DNA from: Hymenobacter elongatus
GTDB lineage: Bacteria > Bacteroidota > Bacteroidia > Cytophagales > Hymenobacteraceae
Assembly (NCBI RefSeq): GCF_004745955.1
Contig: NZ_SRLD01000002.1
Location: 62,001-126,000 of the forward strand
Direction: 5' to 3'
DNA: 64,000 nucleotides
Part shown: piece by piece, positions 18,028-25,527 of the stretch
Layout of the letters: the number at the start of each line of letters is the position of its first letter
How positions within the stretch are numbered: the first letter of the stretch is position 1
Made by a program: the position numbers and the translations under genes
Notes under the pieces: generated by a model
The model's input: only the letters and a program-made list of their open reading frames with translations
The model's database searches: none
What the model was told of the DNA's origin: nothing

Positions 18028-18834
18028 ATGTTAATCACCATTCGCCGCCTCATTCTGCTCCTTGCGCTAAGCGCCGCTTCCCTTGCCACCGCCCAGGCCC
18101 AGCAGAAGCTGAAATACCCCAAAACCAAGCCCGACGAAATCTACGATGCCGTGGCCAAGCCCGCCGTGCCGGTGAGCGGCCTACAGGGCTATGCCGACTA
18201 CCTGGAGAAAAACCAGCAGTATCCTACCGCTGCGCTGCAAGGGGGCCAGTCAGGCACCGTAGAGGTAACGTTCGTAGTCGAAAAGTCAGGCAGCGTATCC
18301 TCCCTAGCGGTGAAGACACCAGTGTCGCCGGTGCTGGATGCCGAGGCCCTGCGGCTGATAAAAGGCGGGCCCAAATGGACACCGGCCGAAAACAAAGGCG
18401 CCAAAGTGCGGCAGCGGGTCACGATTCCGATAACCTTCAACCTGCCCCTGGGTGCCGGCGGCCCCGCCCCCATGACGCTCGACCGGGAGGAAAGCAAGCC
18501 GGCAGTAAGCGCCACCGGCCTCACAGTAGTGAAGGCCGATCAGCCCGCCCGGCCCGTGGGAGGCACCGACGCTTTTTTCGACTGGCTCCAGAAAAACCAG
18601 CGCTACCCCGCCCTGGCCCGCAAAAAGAGCGTGCAGGGCAAAGTCATGGTCGAGTTCATGGTGCAGAAAGACGGTTCCCTGACCGATGCCAAGCTGGTGA
18701 AGCGCTTGGGCGCGGGCTGCGACGAGGAAGCCCTGCGCCTCATTAAAGCCGCCCCCAAATGGGAGCCCGCCCTGTATCAGGGGCAGCCGGTAAAGCAAAA
18801 GATGGTTCTGCCGGTTCTCTTCCACTTACTCTAA
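18028..18834 (+). CDS. Exported protein with two TonB C-terminal domains
   Basis: The 268-residue protein has a cleavable signal peptide (RLILLLALSAASLATAQAQ) and two tandem TonB_C-type modules at about 48-140 and 180-268. Each has the pattern of a short helix, YP.AA/LA, G.V.V.FVV.K.GS, then ALRLIK..PKW.PA (YLEKNQQYPTAAL and WLQKNQRYPALAR; EALRLIKGGPKW and EALRLIKAAPKW). Normal TonB has one such module and a membrane anchor; here the anchor seems absent, so the protein may be periplasmic. It could bind TonB boxes or act as an outer-membrane-associated relative. It precedes the cyclase-like gene by 133 bp. Confidence 0.82.
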   Translation: MLITIRRLILLLALSAASLATAQAQQKLKYPKTKPDEIYDAVAKPAVPVSGLQGYADYLEKNQQYPTAALQGGQSGTVEVTFVVEKSGSVSSLAVKTPVSPVLDAEALRLIKGGPKWTPAENKGAKVRQRVTIPITFNLPLGAGGPAPMTLDREESKPAVSATGLTVVKADQPARPVGGTDAFFDWLQKNQRYPALARKKSVQGKVMVEFMVQKDGSLTDAKLVKRLGAGCDEEALRLIKAAPKWEPALYQGQPVKQKMVLPVLFHLL

Positions 18835-18967
18835 GACTCTGACCCTCTTCCGGCGGCAGCTACGGCGCATTCTGTAGCACTGCACAAGAACACGGCACCT
18901 TTCCGGCTTGGGTGTAGTCGTGCCGCCTACTCGCTCCTTTCTTCTACCTGCTTCCTATTCGTTTCGT

Positions 18968-20524
18968 ATGCTTGCCCCGTTGCCGCTCCTATCCGCCCCG
19001 CCGGTTGCTCTTCTTCCCGCGCCGCCCGTTGCCGGCCCGCTGACCATCTGGCCGTATCAGGCGCGCTTTCAGCAGGCTGCCCAGGCTATGGCCGAGGGCA
19101 TTTTTAACGCCATCGATGAGGATCTGGAGCCCCGGGTGCTTCTGATTGGCATTCCCATGGAACAAGGCAAGCAAACCGAGTTGATAGTCTGCCTGGAGCC
19201 GACCGACTGCGGCCTCGACTTCCAGAGCTTCGGCCAGGTGCTGGCGCGGGGCCGGGAGCTGCAAGGCACCGAAAACTGGCCTTCCTCCGACCGGGAGCAC
19301 ATGACGGAGGAAACCATTCGACGGCGCTACCACGGCCTGGGGCTGCGGCTGGCTATTCAGGAAGCGCTGGACGCGGTGCCCGGCAAAAGTCAGTTCTTTG
19401 CCGGCTGGCCCATTCTGATCGGCAAATATTACGTCATTACGGTGCTGCAGGTCAACCGCAAGGCGCTGCGGGTGCACCAGTCGCTGCAGCCCGACCGCTA
19501 CTACACCGATGGCCGGCCGCTGGCCCCGTCGCTGGTGCTGTCCACGGTTTTGCGCTTTCATGAGGAGTGCGTCAAGTCCTTGACGGAGCCCGAGCCGGGC
19601 TCCGGCATGCTCGTGCGCCCCCGCGACACCGACGAGCTGGTGCGGGCCGCTGGCAAGCTGCTCATGGATACGCCCGCTCAGGCGCTGGGCATCATTCCGT
19701 CCACGGCCAAGCTGTTTGCCACCTGCAACACCATTTCGTCGTTGCGCTACGAGGGTGCCGAAGGAGTGGGGAAGCTGCTGCTGGGCCACCGCCGCCACCC
19801 CAATCTGGAGGAAGTATTTGCCCTCACCTGCCCCACGCCCCTCACCGACTACCGCGCCGTGCGCAAGCTGCTGGAAATGACCACGGCCGACGTAAGCCTG
19901 CTGGCCGATGGTGAAAACGTGTATGCCCTAGGCCGCATGGTAGGCACCTACGACGCCAGCCGCGAAGATCTGTTCATGATCAACTTCGTGACGCACTACG
20001 CCTGGGAGTTTCAGCACGATGGTAAGGTACTGATGCGCAGCCACTATGGCCAGCCCAGTCTGCCACGCCCGCGCCTAAACCGGGTCAACTTTCGCAAAGA
20101 CCTGCGCCGCATCTTCGCCCTCACCGACCCAGTAAAAGTAGAGCGCCTGTGGGATGTAGTGCTCGAAGCCAGCCGCCAGAAGCACGGTACGCTGGTCGTC
20201 GTCACAACGGAAGCGCTGGCCGAAGCCGACCGTCTCAAGCTGCAATGCACCCTTATCGAGCCCGTGCCGCTCACTCCGCTCATCACCCGCCTGGTTACGG
20301 CCATCGACGGGGCCGTGCTCGTCGATCCGGAATCGTATTGCTACTCCATTGGTGTTATTCTCGACGGCAAGGCGTCGGGCCACGGCACCAGCACCCGCGG
20401 GGCCCGCTACAACTCGGCCATCCGCTACGTGGAAAGCAGCCCGTATCCGTGCATGGCCATCGTCGTCAGCGAAGACGGCTTAGTCGATGTCATTACCAAG
20501 GACAACCTGCACGAGCGGGAGTAG
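18968..20524 (+). CDS. Diadenylate-cyclase-like protein (DisA_N domain with long N-terminal region)
   Basis: The ATG at 18968 gives 518 residues; an upstream TTG is less likely. Residues about 395-515 form a DisA_N (diadenylate cyclase, DAC) domain: HGTLVVVTTEALAEADRL, a conserved LIEPVPLTPLI segment, the DGA motif at 447-449 (AIDGAVLVDPE), and the second nucleotide motif at 477-484 as RGARYNSA. Canonical enzymes have RHR at this place; here it is RYN. The 390 N-terminal residues have no assigned domain and may be a sensor of the kind described for orphan DAC proteins. The canonical product is c-di-AMP, but activity is uncertain. No membrane helix is evident. A bidirectional terminator follows. 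Confidence 0.8.
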   Translation: MLAPLPLLSAPPVALLPAPPVAGPLTIWPYQARFQQAAQAMAEGIFNAIDEDLEPRVLLIGIPMEQGKQTELIVCLEPTDCGLDFQSFGQVLARGRELQGTENWPSSDREHMTEETIRRRYHGLGLRLAIQEALDAVPGKSQFFAGWPILIGKYYVITVLQVNRKALRVHQSLQPDRYYTDGRPLAPSLVLSTVLRFHEECVKSLTEPEPGSGMLVRPRDTDELVRAAGKLLMDTPAQALGIIPSTAKLFATCNTISSLRYEGAEGVGKLLLGHRRHPNLEEVFALTCPTPLTDYRAVRKLLEMTTADVSLLADGENVYALGRMVGTYDASREDLFMINFVTHYAWEFQHDGKVLMRSHYGQPSLPRPRLNRVNFRKDLRRIFALTDPVKVERLWDVVLEASRQKHGTLVVVTTEALAEADRLKLQCTLIEPVPLTPLITRLVTAIDGAVLVDPESYCYSIGVILDGKASGHGTSTRGARYNSAIRYVESSPYPCMAIVVSEDGLVDVITKDNLHERE

Positions 20525-20544
20525 TCAGAGGTCCGGAAAACGAG

Positions 20545-20583
20545 AAAAGCTTCAACGCCCATCAGGGTGCTGAAGCTTTTTTG
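20545..20583. terminator. Bidirectional terminator between cyclase-like and DUF4442 genes
   Basis: AAAAGCTTCA and TGAAGCTTTT form the outer stem of a hairpin with a T run on either strand. It separates two convergent genes (stops at 20524 and 20643). Confidence 0.85.
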
Positions 20584-20642
20584 TTGGGTCTTCGCTGCCA
20601 ACTGTCAGCTTGCCCGAGCTACCGCCCGGCTGACGCGGCGTC

Positions 20643-21170
20643 CTACTGCTTTTTGGCCCGAAACGACCAGGTGATGCGGAATACAGCCACGGTATCACCG
20701 CTTTCATCGATGCCGGTGCTGGTGCAAACCACGGTGCGGCCCTCGCCGGTGGCGCGGCTTTCGGCAATAGCCTGAGCAATGCGCAGGCCGTCTTCGCTGG
20801 TAAAGGCAATCAGGCCCACGGCTTTTTTGGAGAACTCCGCTTCCATGCCTACCACCAGCATCGACACGGGCGCGCCGCTGCTGGTATTCATCATGGCAAG
20901 CACCCCGCTGGCCATTTCGGCGGCCATGCTCAGGCAGGCGAAATAGATACTGCGAAACGGGTTTTTGGTCAGGTACTTAAACGGCACCGTCACCGTAGCC
21001 CGCGCCGGCGTGATTTCCCGTATCCGCAACCCAGCCAGGTAGGCCATCGGCAAGCTGCGCAGCATAAACAGACGCAGCTTTAGCGGGTTGGAAATTGTGC
21101 GGCGGAAAGCGGCGGCCTGGGGCATATCGGTGGGCACGGGCACCAGGGAAGCAGTTTCGGAAGGTAGCAT
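20643..21170 (-). CDS. DUF4442 hotdog-fold protein
   Basis: The 175-residue protein starts MLPSETASLVPVPTDMPQAA at the ATG at 21170. It fits the DUF4442 family of hotdog-fold, thioesterase-like proteins: an N-terminal helix region, AGLRIREITPARATVTVPFK, then KNPFRSIYFACLSMAAEMAS with the conserved N-x-x-x-S-x-Y-F segment, and a C-terminal strand region ending FRITWSFRAKKQ. Substrate unknown; acyl-CoA or related thioesters are plausible from the fold. It lies 31 bp behind the exported PPC-domain gene on the same strand, so the two may be co-transcribed. Confidence 0.82.
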   Translation of the reverse strand: MLPSETASLVPVPTDMPQAAAFRRTISNPLKLRLFMLRSLPMAYLAGLRIREITPARATVTVPFKYLTKNPFRSIYFACLSMAAEMASGVLAMMNTSSGAPVSMLVVGMEAEFSKKAVGLIAFTSEDGLRIAQAIAESRATGEGRTVVCTSTGIDESGDTVAVFRITWSFRAKKQ

Positions 21171-21201
21171 AAGCAAGGCCGGAGAAGACCGGAGGCGGAA
21201 G

Positions 21202-21753
21202 TTAGGGCTTTTTGGGCGAAGCCCGCCGCCCCGACTGGCCCGGTGCCGGCTTGGCAGCCGGGTACACTTTTAGCTCCTGATAGGTCGAAACCGGGTCCAG
21301 TTCGCGCCGAAAATCCAGCTCTTCCAGCACGCCGACAACCAGCTCCGCCGTCGTATACACGAGGTTGCCATCGAGCAAGTGCCCGCCTACGGTGCGCCCG
21401 GTGGAGTCGGCCACCGCGAGGTGCAGATGGCTGCCATTTACGGAGAGCGTACCCACCAGAGACACAATTTCAAAGTGGCCCTTGTACACGGTGGGGCCGT
21501 TTTGGTTAGCCAGCCGCAGCGTCGTCGTCGTCAGGCTACCCACGCAGGTCACGATGGCAGCAGCCTTGAGCTGGTGCTGCTGCGTGAAGGCCGCGAGCTG
21601 CTGCCGTAGATCCTGACCTGGCCCCAACCGCAGCGCGTACGTGCGCATCGGGGAAGACAACGCAACCGGGGCGGCGGTAAGTGACATGGCTTGTTGGGCT
21701 ACGGCGGCTGAAGTGGTCAGCGCCAGGATGAGCAACGAAACTACAAGACGCAT
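21202..21753 (-). CDS. Exported PPC/DUF296-domain protein
   Basis: The 183-residue protein starts MRLVVSLLILALTTSAAVAQQ at 21753, a clear signal peptide. Residues about 35-155 match the PPC (DUF296, plants and prokaryotes conserved) domain: YALRLGPGQDLRQQLAAF, a GSLTTTTLRLAN strand, and the metal-site pattern with HLHLAVADSTG followed by GGHLLDG. The His residues of HLH and GGH are the expected metal ligands. PPC proteins are usually cytoplasmic, and their bacterial role is unclear, so the signal peptide is notable. The DUF4442 gene follows by 31 bp. Confidence 0.85.
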   Translation of the reverse strand: MRLVVSLLILALTTSAAVAQQAMSLTAAPVALSSPMRTYALRLGPGQDLRQQLAAFTQQHQLKAAAIVTCVGSLTTTTLRLANQNGPTVYKGHFEIVSLVGTLSVNGSHLHLAVADSTGRTVGGHLLDGNLVYTTAELVVGVLEELDFRRELDPVSTYQELKVYPAAKPAPGQSGRRASPKKP

Positions 21754-21829
21754 TAAGGCGTGGCAAAAGTGAAGCCCTGCGCCGCATCGGAAGAAATAGC
21801 GGCCGCACGGGCCGGCAAGAATAAGCAAT

Positions 21830-21859
21830 AAAAAAAGAGCCGGCGGGGCCGGCTCTTTT
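21830..21859 (-). terminator. Rho-independent terminator of the sigma/anti-sigma operon
   Basis: GAGCCGGC and GCCGGCTC form a perfect 8-bp stem with a 3-bp loop, extended by A/T pairs and followed on the minus strand by eight T. It lies 35 bp after the stop of the DUF4097-like gene. Confidence 0.9.
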
Positions 21860-21893
21860 CAAAGGAATGCGACGATGATGGCGGGCTAGCAGG

Positions 21894-23144
21894 CTAGCGG
21901 TTGAACCGCACGTCGCCATAGCGCACTTTTATATTGACGCTGGCCGGCTTACGCACCGACATCACCCCAAACTGCCCCTGCATGTCGCTCGACGACGGGC
22001 TGTTTTCTTCCGAATCTACCCGCACCAGCCGCTTGTCGAGCAGCAGCTTACCGTGCTGGGTATTTACGTCGAAATTGAAAGCCGCGCCATCGGGAAAGTT
22101 GAGTAGAATGGTGCTGTAGCCTCCATCTACATTGATCTGCCGGAAATTGCGGCCGGTGTTGCGCACCTCAAACGAGGGACAATACTGCACCGTCATGTCC
22201 AGCCGCTCGCTGATTTTGTCGATGCTGAACTTGGAGTAGCCCGACCAGCCGCTCAGGTTGCGCACGGTGCCCAGGGCCACGTCGCCGTATTTGCTGTGCA
22301 TCGTCAGATCCTGCACCGTGCCCACGTCGATATCGGAGTGGTTGTTGCGCAAATCCACGGTCTGGCCCGCATCGAGGCGCAGCTTCGAGTAGGAGGCATC
22401 AATGCTGGCCTTGCGCACGTAGCTGATTGCGCCCTGCCCGTTGCCAACACGCAACAAATTCTGACTACCCTCCAGACGAGCTACCCGCAACGCGCCATAC
22501 TCCACGGCCAGTTCGGTCGAGCCGGTCAGATCATTGGGAATACTGATGTCACCGAAGGTATTGTACACCCGAATCTGGGTGTTTTTGGGTAGCCACACGG
22601 TATAGTTTACTTCGTAGAGCTTGGTGCGGCTCCAGCACTCGCGTGGCATGGCCCCGAACTTTGACCGGAAAGAGATACCGCCGGTAGCAGCATCAGCATC
22701 CGTCATCTGCACCTGAATCATGTCCTGCAGCTGCTGGGCTTTTTCCTCCGTGTCGGCCCGCGTGATAATGTCCACATCGGTCCGAATTTCATTCCGGCTC
22801 CAGGTATTGATCTGGACGCGGCCGTAGCGGGTTTCGAGGTTATAGGGCCGGTTGGCAGCGGCGTAGGTTCGGCTGAGCTTACGGTTTTTTTCCACGGCCG
22901 GCACCGCGCTGGCGTCCTCATGCGGCCCTTGATGCGGGCCGGTTTGCCCGGCCTGCGGCGGCTCCTGCACCGGCCCGTTTTGCAGCCAGACGGTCTCTGT
23001 TTCCGACTCGGGGGCGTGCCGGTAGTTCGTGGAAGCGCCCGTCGATTTCTGGGCAAATCCGCTTGTGGTGCCCAGTAGTAAGCTCACCCCAGCCAGTAGC
23101 AGATGCCGCCATGTGGTGTGAGGGTTCAGAGGGCTGGTTTTCAT
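21894..23144 (-). CDS. Secreted DUF4097-like beta-helical protein
   Basis: The 416-residue protein has a signal peptide (about 1-31, ending TTSGFAQ). After a Pro/Gln/His-rich linker, residues about 95-416 show short strand repeats with the pattern of DUF4097-type putative adhesins: YNLETRYGRVQINTW, VYNTFGDISIPNDL, VEYGALRVARLEG, MHSKYGDVALGTVRN and the final IKVRYGDVRFNR. A right-handed beta-helix is likely. Its ATG overlaps the stop of the anti-sigma-like gene by 4 bp (ATGA), so translation is coupled. With the ECF sigma factor it forms a three-gene operon; it may be a surface or periplasmic stress output or sensor. Confidence 0.82.
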   Translation of the reverse strand: MKTSPLNPHTTWRHLLLAGVSLLLGTTSGFAQKSTGASTNYRHAPESETETVWLQNGPVQEPPQAGQTGPHQGPHEDASAVPAVEKNRKLSRTYAAANRPYNLETRYGRVQINTWSRNEIRTDVDIITRADTEEKAQQLQDMIQVQMTDADAATGGISFRSKFGAMPRECWSRTKLYEVNYTVWLPKNTQIRVYNTFGDISIPNDLTGSTELAVEYGALRVARLEGSQNLLRVGNGQGAISYVRKASIDASYSKLRLDAGQTVDLRNNHSDIDVGTVQDLTMHSKYGDVALGTVRNLSGWSGYSKFSIDKISERLDMTVQYCPSFEVRNTGRNFRQINVDGGYSTILLNFPDGAAFNFDVNTQHGKLLLDKRLVRVDSEENSPSSSDMQGQFGVMSVRKPASVNIKVRYGDVRFNR

Positions 23145-23881
23145 GGCTTACGGGTGCTGTTGACCACCGCATTTGGCGCGGCAGTGTATTCTTTCATGCG
23201 CTCCTGCAAGCGCAGCTGCTGGTTGAGAATATCGAGCCGAATCTGCATGTTGCGGTTCATCGCTTCCAGCACCACATCGGGCTCAGGGTTGCGGTAAAGC
23301 TCGGTTTTGAGCTGGTTGTACGTCGAGTCCAGCGTAGCCAGCTCCCGGTTCCAGTCGGCACCCGGGGCCGTGGCGGCGGGCACGTTCAGCGCCCCGATTT
23401 CCGCTTTTTTCTCCCCGATCTGCGTGGCGTAGTAGCCTTCCATACGCTGCACGGCCACGGCCAGACGCTGCTGCGGACTAGCCGCTTCGATGCCGACGGT
23501 AGAAGCCTCGAAGTTGGTTATATCAGTCGCCGGGGCTTCCGGCTCTTGGCTCAACACCAGCGGAGCCGAAGCCGCACGAGTCCAGGCCAGGCGCTGCTCC
23601 GATTTCGACCAAACGGCCCCGATTCCAGCCAGTATCAGCAGGGCTATAGCAGCTGCCACGCCATAGTTGTGGCGGCGGGGGGCAAGTATACTCAGAGAAG
23701 TAAGATCTGCCTCGGGCTGCAGTTTCACGATGCGTAAAGGAGCCTCGTCGACCGCCACGCCAGGCGTCGCGCTCAGGTCACGCTCAATGGCATCCCACAA
23801 ATCCGGGCGGGGCTCGAAGGTATCGAAGTCGGCGCGGTGGCGCTCAACGAAGTCCTCAAGACCAGGTTTGACATGTTTCAT
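23141..23881 (-). CDS. Anti-sigma-factor-like membrane protein
   Basis: The ATG at 23881 (MKHVKPGLEDFVERHRADFD) gives 246 residues. The N-terminal 75 residues are cytoplasmic and contain a short helical segment (EPRPDLWDAIERDL) like the sigma-binding part of Bacteroidota anti-sigma proteins. One membrane helix lies at about 80-97 (YGVAAAIALLILAGIGAVW). The periplasmic part ends in a Gln/Arg/Glu-rich helix that may be a coiled coil. It follows the ECF sigma gene by 102 bp and overlaps the DUF4097-like gene by 4 bp. Inference: it holds the sigma factor and responds to an envelope signal. Confidence 0.78.
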   Translation of the reverse strand: MKHVKPGLEDFVERHRADFDTFEPRPDLWDAIERDLSATPGVAVDEAPLRIVKLQPEADLTSLSILAPRRHNYGVAAAIALLILAGIGAVWSKSEQRLAWTRAASAPLVLSQEPEAPATDITNFEASTVGIEAASPQQRLAVAVQRMEGYYATQIGEKKAEIGALNVPAATAPGADWNRELATLDSTYNQLKTELYRNPEPDVVLEAMNRNMQIRLDILNQQLRLQERMKEYTAAPNAVVNSTRKP

Positions 23882-23983
23882 ACAGGTGGTTATTCGCACG
23901 TTTCCTTCTTAGAGCTGTTTGCCTGCGGGCCCCATAAAGCGGGTGGCGGCCAGCAGCAGCCTTCTGTCGAGTCGTTGGGTTAA

Positions 23984-24547
23984 TTAGAGACCGTGCTGCC
24001 GGGCCAGCTCCAATAGCTTTTTGCGGGCGCGGCTGTACTGGGATTTTGAGGTCGATTCGGTGATGTTCAGGATGCCGGCAATTTCGGCGTGGTCGTAGCC
24101 CTCCAGCAGGTAGAGCGACAGCACCACGCGGTAGCCGTCGGGGAGCTCCTGCACGCAGCGGCGCACCACATCAGCCCGCCAGCCCAGCTCCTCCGAGTCG
24201 AACTCGCCACTCTCGGCTTCGGGGCCCGCCGAGTCATGCTGGTCGGCCAGCGGCACCAGCTGCAGGCGGCGGTTTCGCAGGCAATTGATGCTTTTGTTGA
24301 TAACGATACGCTTGAGCCAGGAACCGAACGAAGAGTCGCCTTTGTAGCTGTGCAGCTCCCGAAAAGCACTCAGAAACGATTCCTGTAGCACATCCTCGGC
24401 CTCGGCGTAGTCGCCGGTGATGCGTAGCGAGGCATTAAACATGGCCTTGGCATACCGTTTATAAATTTCGGCCTGGGCCCGCCGGTCGCCCAGGCGGCAG
24501 CGCTCCACTAGCGGGGCGTTGATGTCGGTGTACGCAAATGCCTCCAT
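23984..24547 (-). CDS. ECF-type RNA polymerase sigma factor
   Basis: The ATG at 24547 gives 187 residues (MEAFAYTDINAPLVERCRLG). Sigma region 2 is at about 20-90 (YKRYAKAMFNASLRITGDYA, EDVLQESFLSAFRELHSY) and region 4 at about 125-185 (CVQELPDGYRVVLSLYLLEG, HAEIAGILNITESTSKSQYS). A longer TTG start at 24598 is possible. It heads the operon with the anti-sigma-like and DUF4097-like genes. It should direct transcription of an envelope-linked regulon that includes its own operon; no -35/-10 pair could be fixed by eye. Confidence 0.9.
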   Translation of the reverse strand: MEAFAYTDINAPLVERCRLGDRRAQAEIYKRYAKAMFNASLRITGDYAEAEDVLQESFLSAFRELHSYKGDSSFGSWLKRIVINKSINCLRNRRLQLVPLADQHDSAGPEAESGEFDSEELGWRADVVRRCVQELPDGYRVVLSLYLLEGYDHAEIAGILNITESTSKSQYSRARKKLLELARQHGL

Positions 24548-24682
24548 ATGCTCGTTGGTTGGCGAAGTATTCGAATCAGGAGAATCGTGAATGTCCAACT
24601 TTCCTGGCTAAGCGACTAGTGATGACGGATAAGCAGCAGAAAGACAACCCACGGGCCCGAAAGTTGCACGCTGGTTCCCAAG

Positions 24683-24714
24683 TTGTGGCCTACGCGGCCG
24701 GTTCGCTACCTTAC
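24683..24714 (+). promoter_or_regulatory. Candidate housekeeping promoter of the lipoprotein gene
   Basis: A TTG at 24683-24685 (-33 element) lies 21 bp before TACCTTAC at 24707-24714, one change from the Bacteroidota -7 box TAnnTTTG. Predicted leader about 25 nt. Confidence 0.4.
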
Positions 24715-24744
24715 GGAGCTTTTCAATAGGTTTTAACCCAGTTT

Positions 24745-25284
24745 ATGAGAAAAACAGTTCTGCTCCTGACGCTTTTATTGCCCCTGGCCTTCGGCTGCCA
24801 AAAAGATAACGAAGCGGAGCCTTCTACCATCGACTTCGGCCCCGGAGAAGGCGTGACCTACCGCAACGCCAACAACGTGCCGATGGCCTACACCGACCCC
24901 TCCGACTGGACCGCCGACGCGCAGTGGAACAGCCGCGAAAAGGCGTTGTTCAGCCTGCCCGTGGTCGTGAACCTGGACGGCCCACAAACCGGCGTTACGA
25001 CCGACATGAGCTTTTACCCCAACCCAATCTCACCCGACGGCGTGGGCATATTCCGCCCCAACCTGGCCATCGAAGGCACATTGCGGCTGATATGGGTCGA
25101 TAAAAACTACAAGGTGATGTCGACCAACGAGCAGACCCTAGCGAAAGGCACCGAGCTTGCGTTCCAGTTTCCGCAAACCACGTTCCCCAAAGAGCAAAAA
25201 TACCGCCTCTACTACGTGCTCTACAAAGCCGACGGCACGCTCATCTACAAAGGCCACGGCGACGTGCATATTCGCCAGCAGTAA
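24745..25284 (+). CDS. Lipoprotein of unknown function
   Basis: The 179-residue product has a lipoprotein signal peptide (MRKTVLLLTLLLPLAFGC) with lipobox LAFGC, so Cys18 should be lipidated. The mature part is beta-rich with few charged helices (SLPVVVNLDGPQTGV, LRLIWVDKNYKVMST, KYRLYYVLYKADGTLIYKGH), and no enzyme motif was seen. It is divergent from the sigma operon (197 bp apart) and convergent with the ALDH gene. It might belong to the sigma regulon, but nothing in the sequence proves this. Confidence 0.8.
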   Translation: MRKTVLLLTLLLPLAFGCQKDNEAEPSTIDFGPGEGVTYRNANNVPMAYTDPSDWTADAQWNSREKALFSLPVVVNLDGPQTGVTTDMSFYPNPISPDGVGIFRPNLAIEGTLRLIWVDKNYKVMSTNEQTLAKGTELAFQFPQTTFPKEQKYRLYYVLYKADGTLIYKGHGDVHIRQQ

Positions 25285-25335
25285 GCTCAAGTCTGTCCAG
25301 CAGTGCGTTGACTGAGATTCTCTGCTTTTTCGACT

Positions 25336-25431
25336 GTCATGTCGACTACCGGGAGACATCTCGCGTGCCATGATAATCAGATTAATTCTACACCATCAGC
25401 ATGCAAGATGTCTCCCGGTGGTCAACATGAC
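25336..25431. repeat. Palindromic repeat, 33-bp inverted arms
   Basis: The arms 25336-25368 and 25399-25431 match at 29 of 33 positions around a 30-bp AT-rich centre. Outer GTCATGT and inner GGGAGACATCTCGCGTGC motifs match the copies at 45.4 and 51.4 kb. It sits between two convergent genes. Confidence 0.85.
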
Positions 25432-25473
25432 GTTCTCAATACTTGCGGTCCGCCGCACGGTAAGTCGTCCAAC

Positions 25474-25509
25474 AAAAAGGCCCATCCGGATATTCGGACG
25501 GGCCTTTTT
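25474..25509. terminator. Bidirectional terminator before the ALDH gene end
   Basis: AAAAAGGCCC and GGGCCTTTTT with inner TCCG/CGGA pairs form a hairpin with T runs in both directions. It lies 19 bp from the ALDH stop at 25528. Confidence 0.9.
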
Positions 25510-25527
25510 GCTATGCTTACGCCGCTA

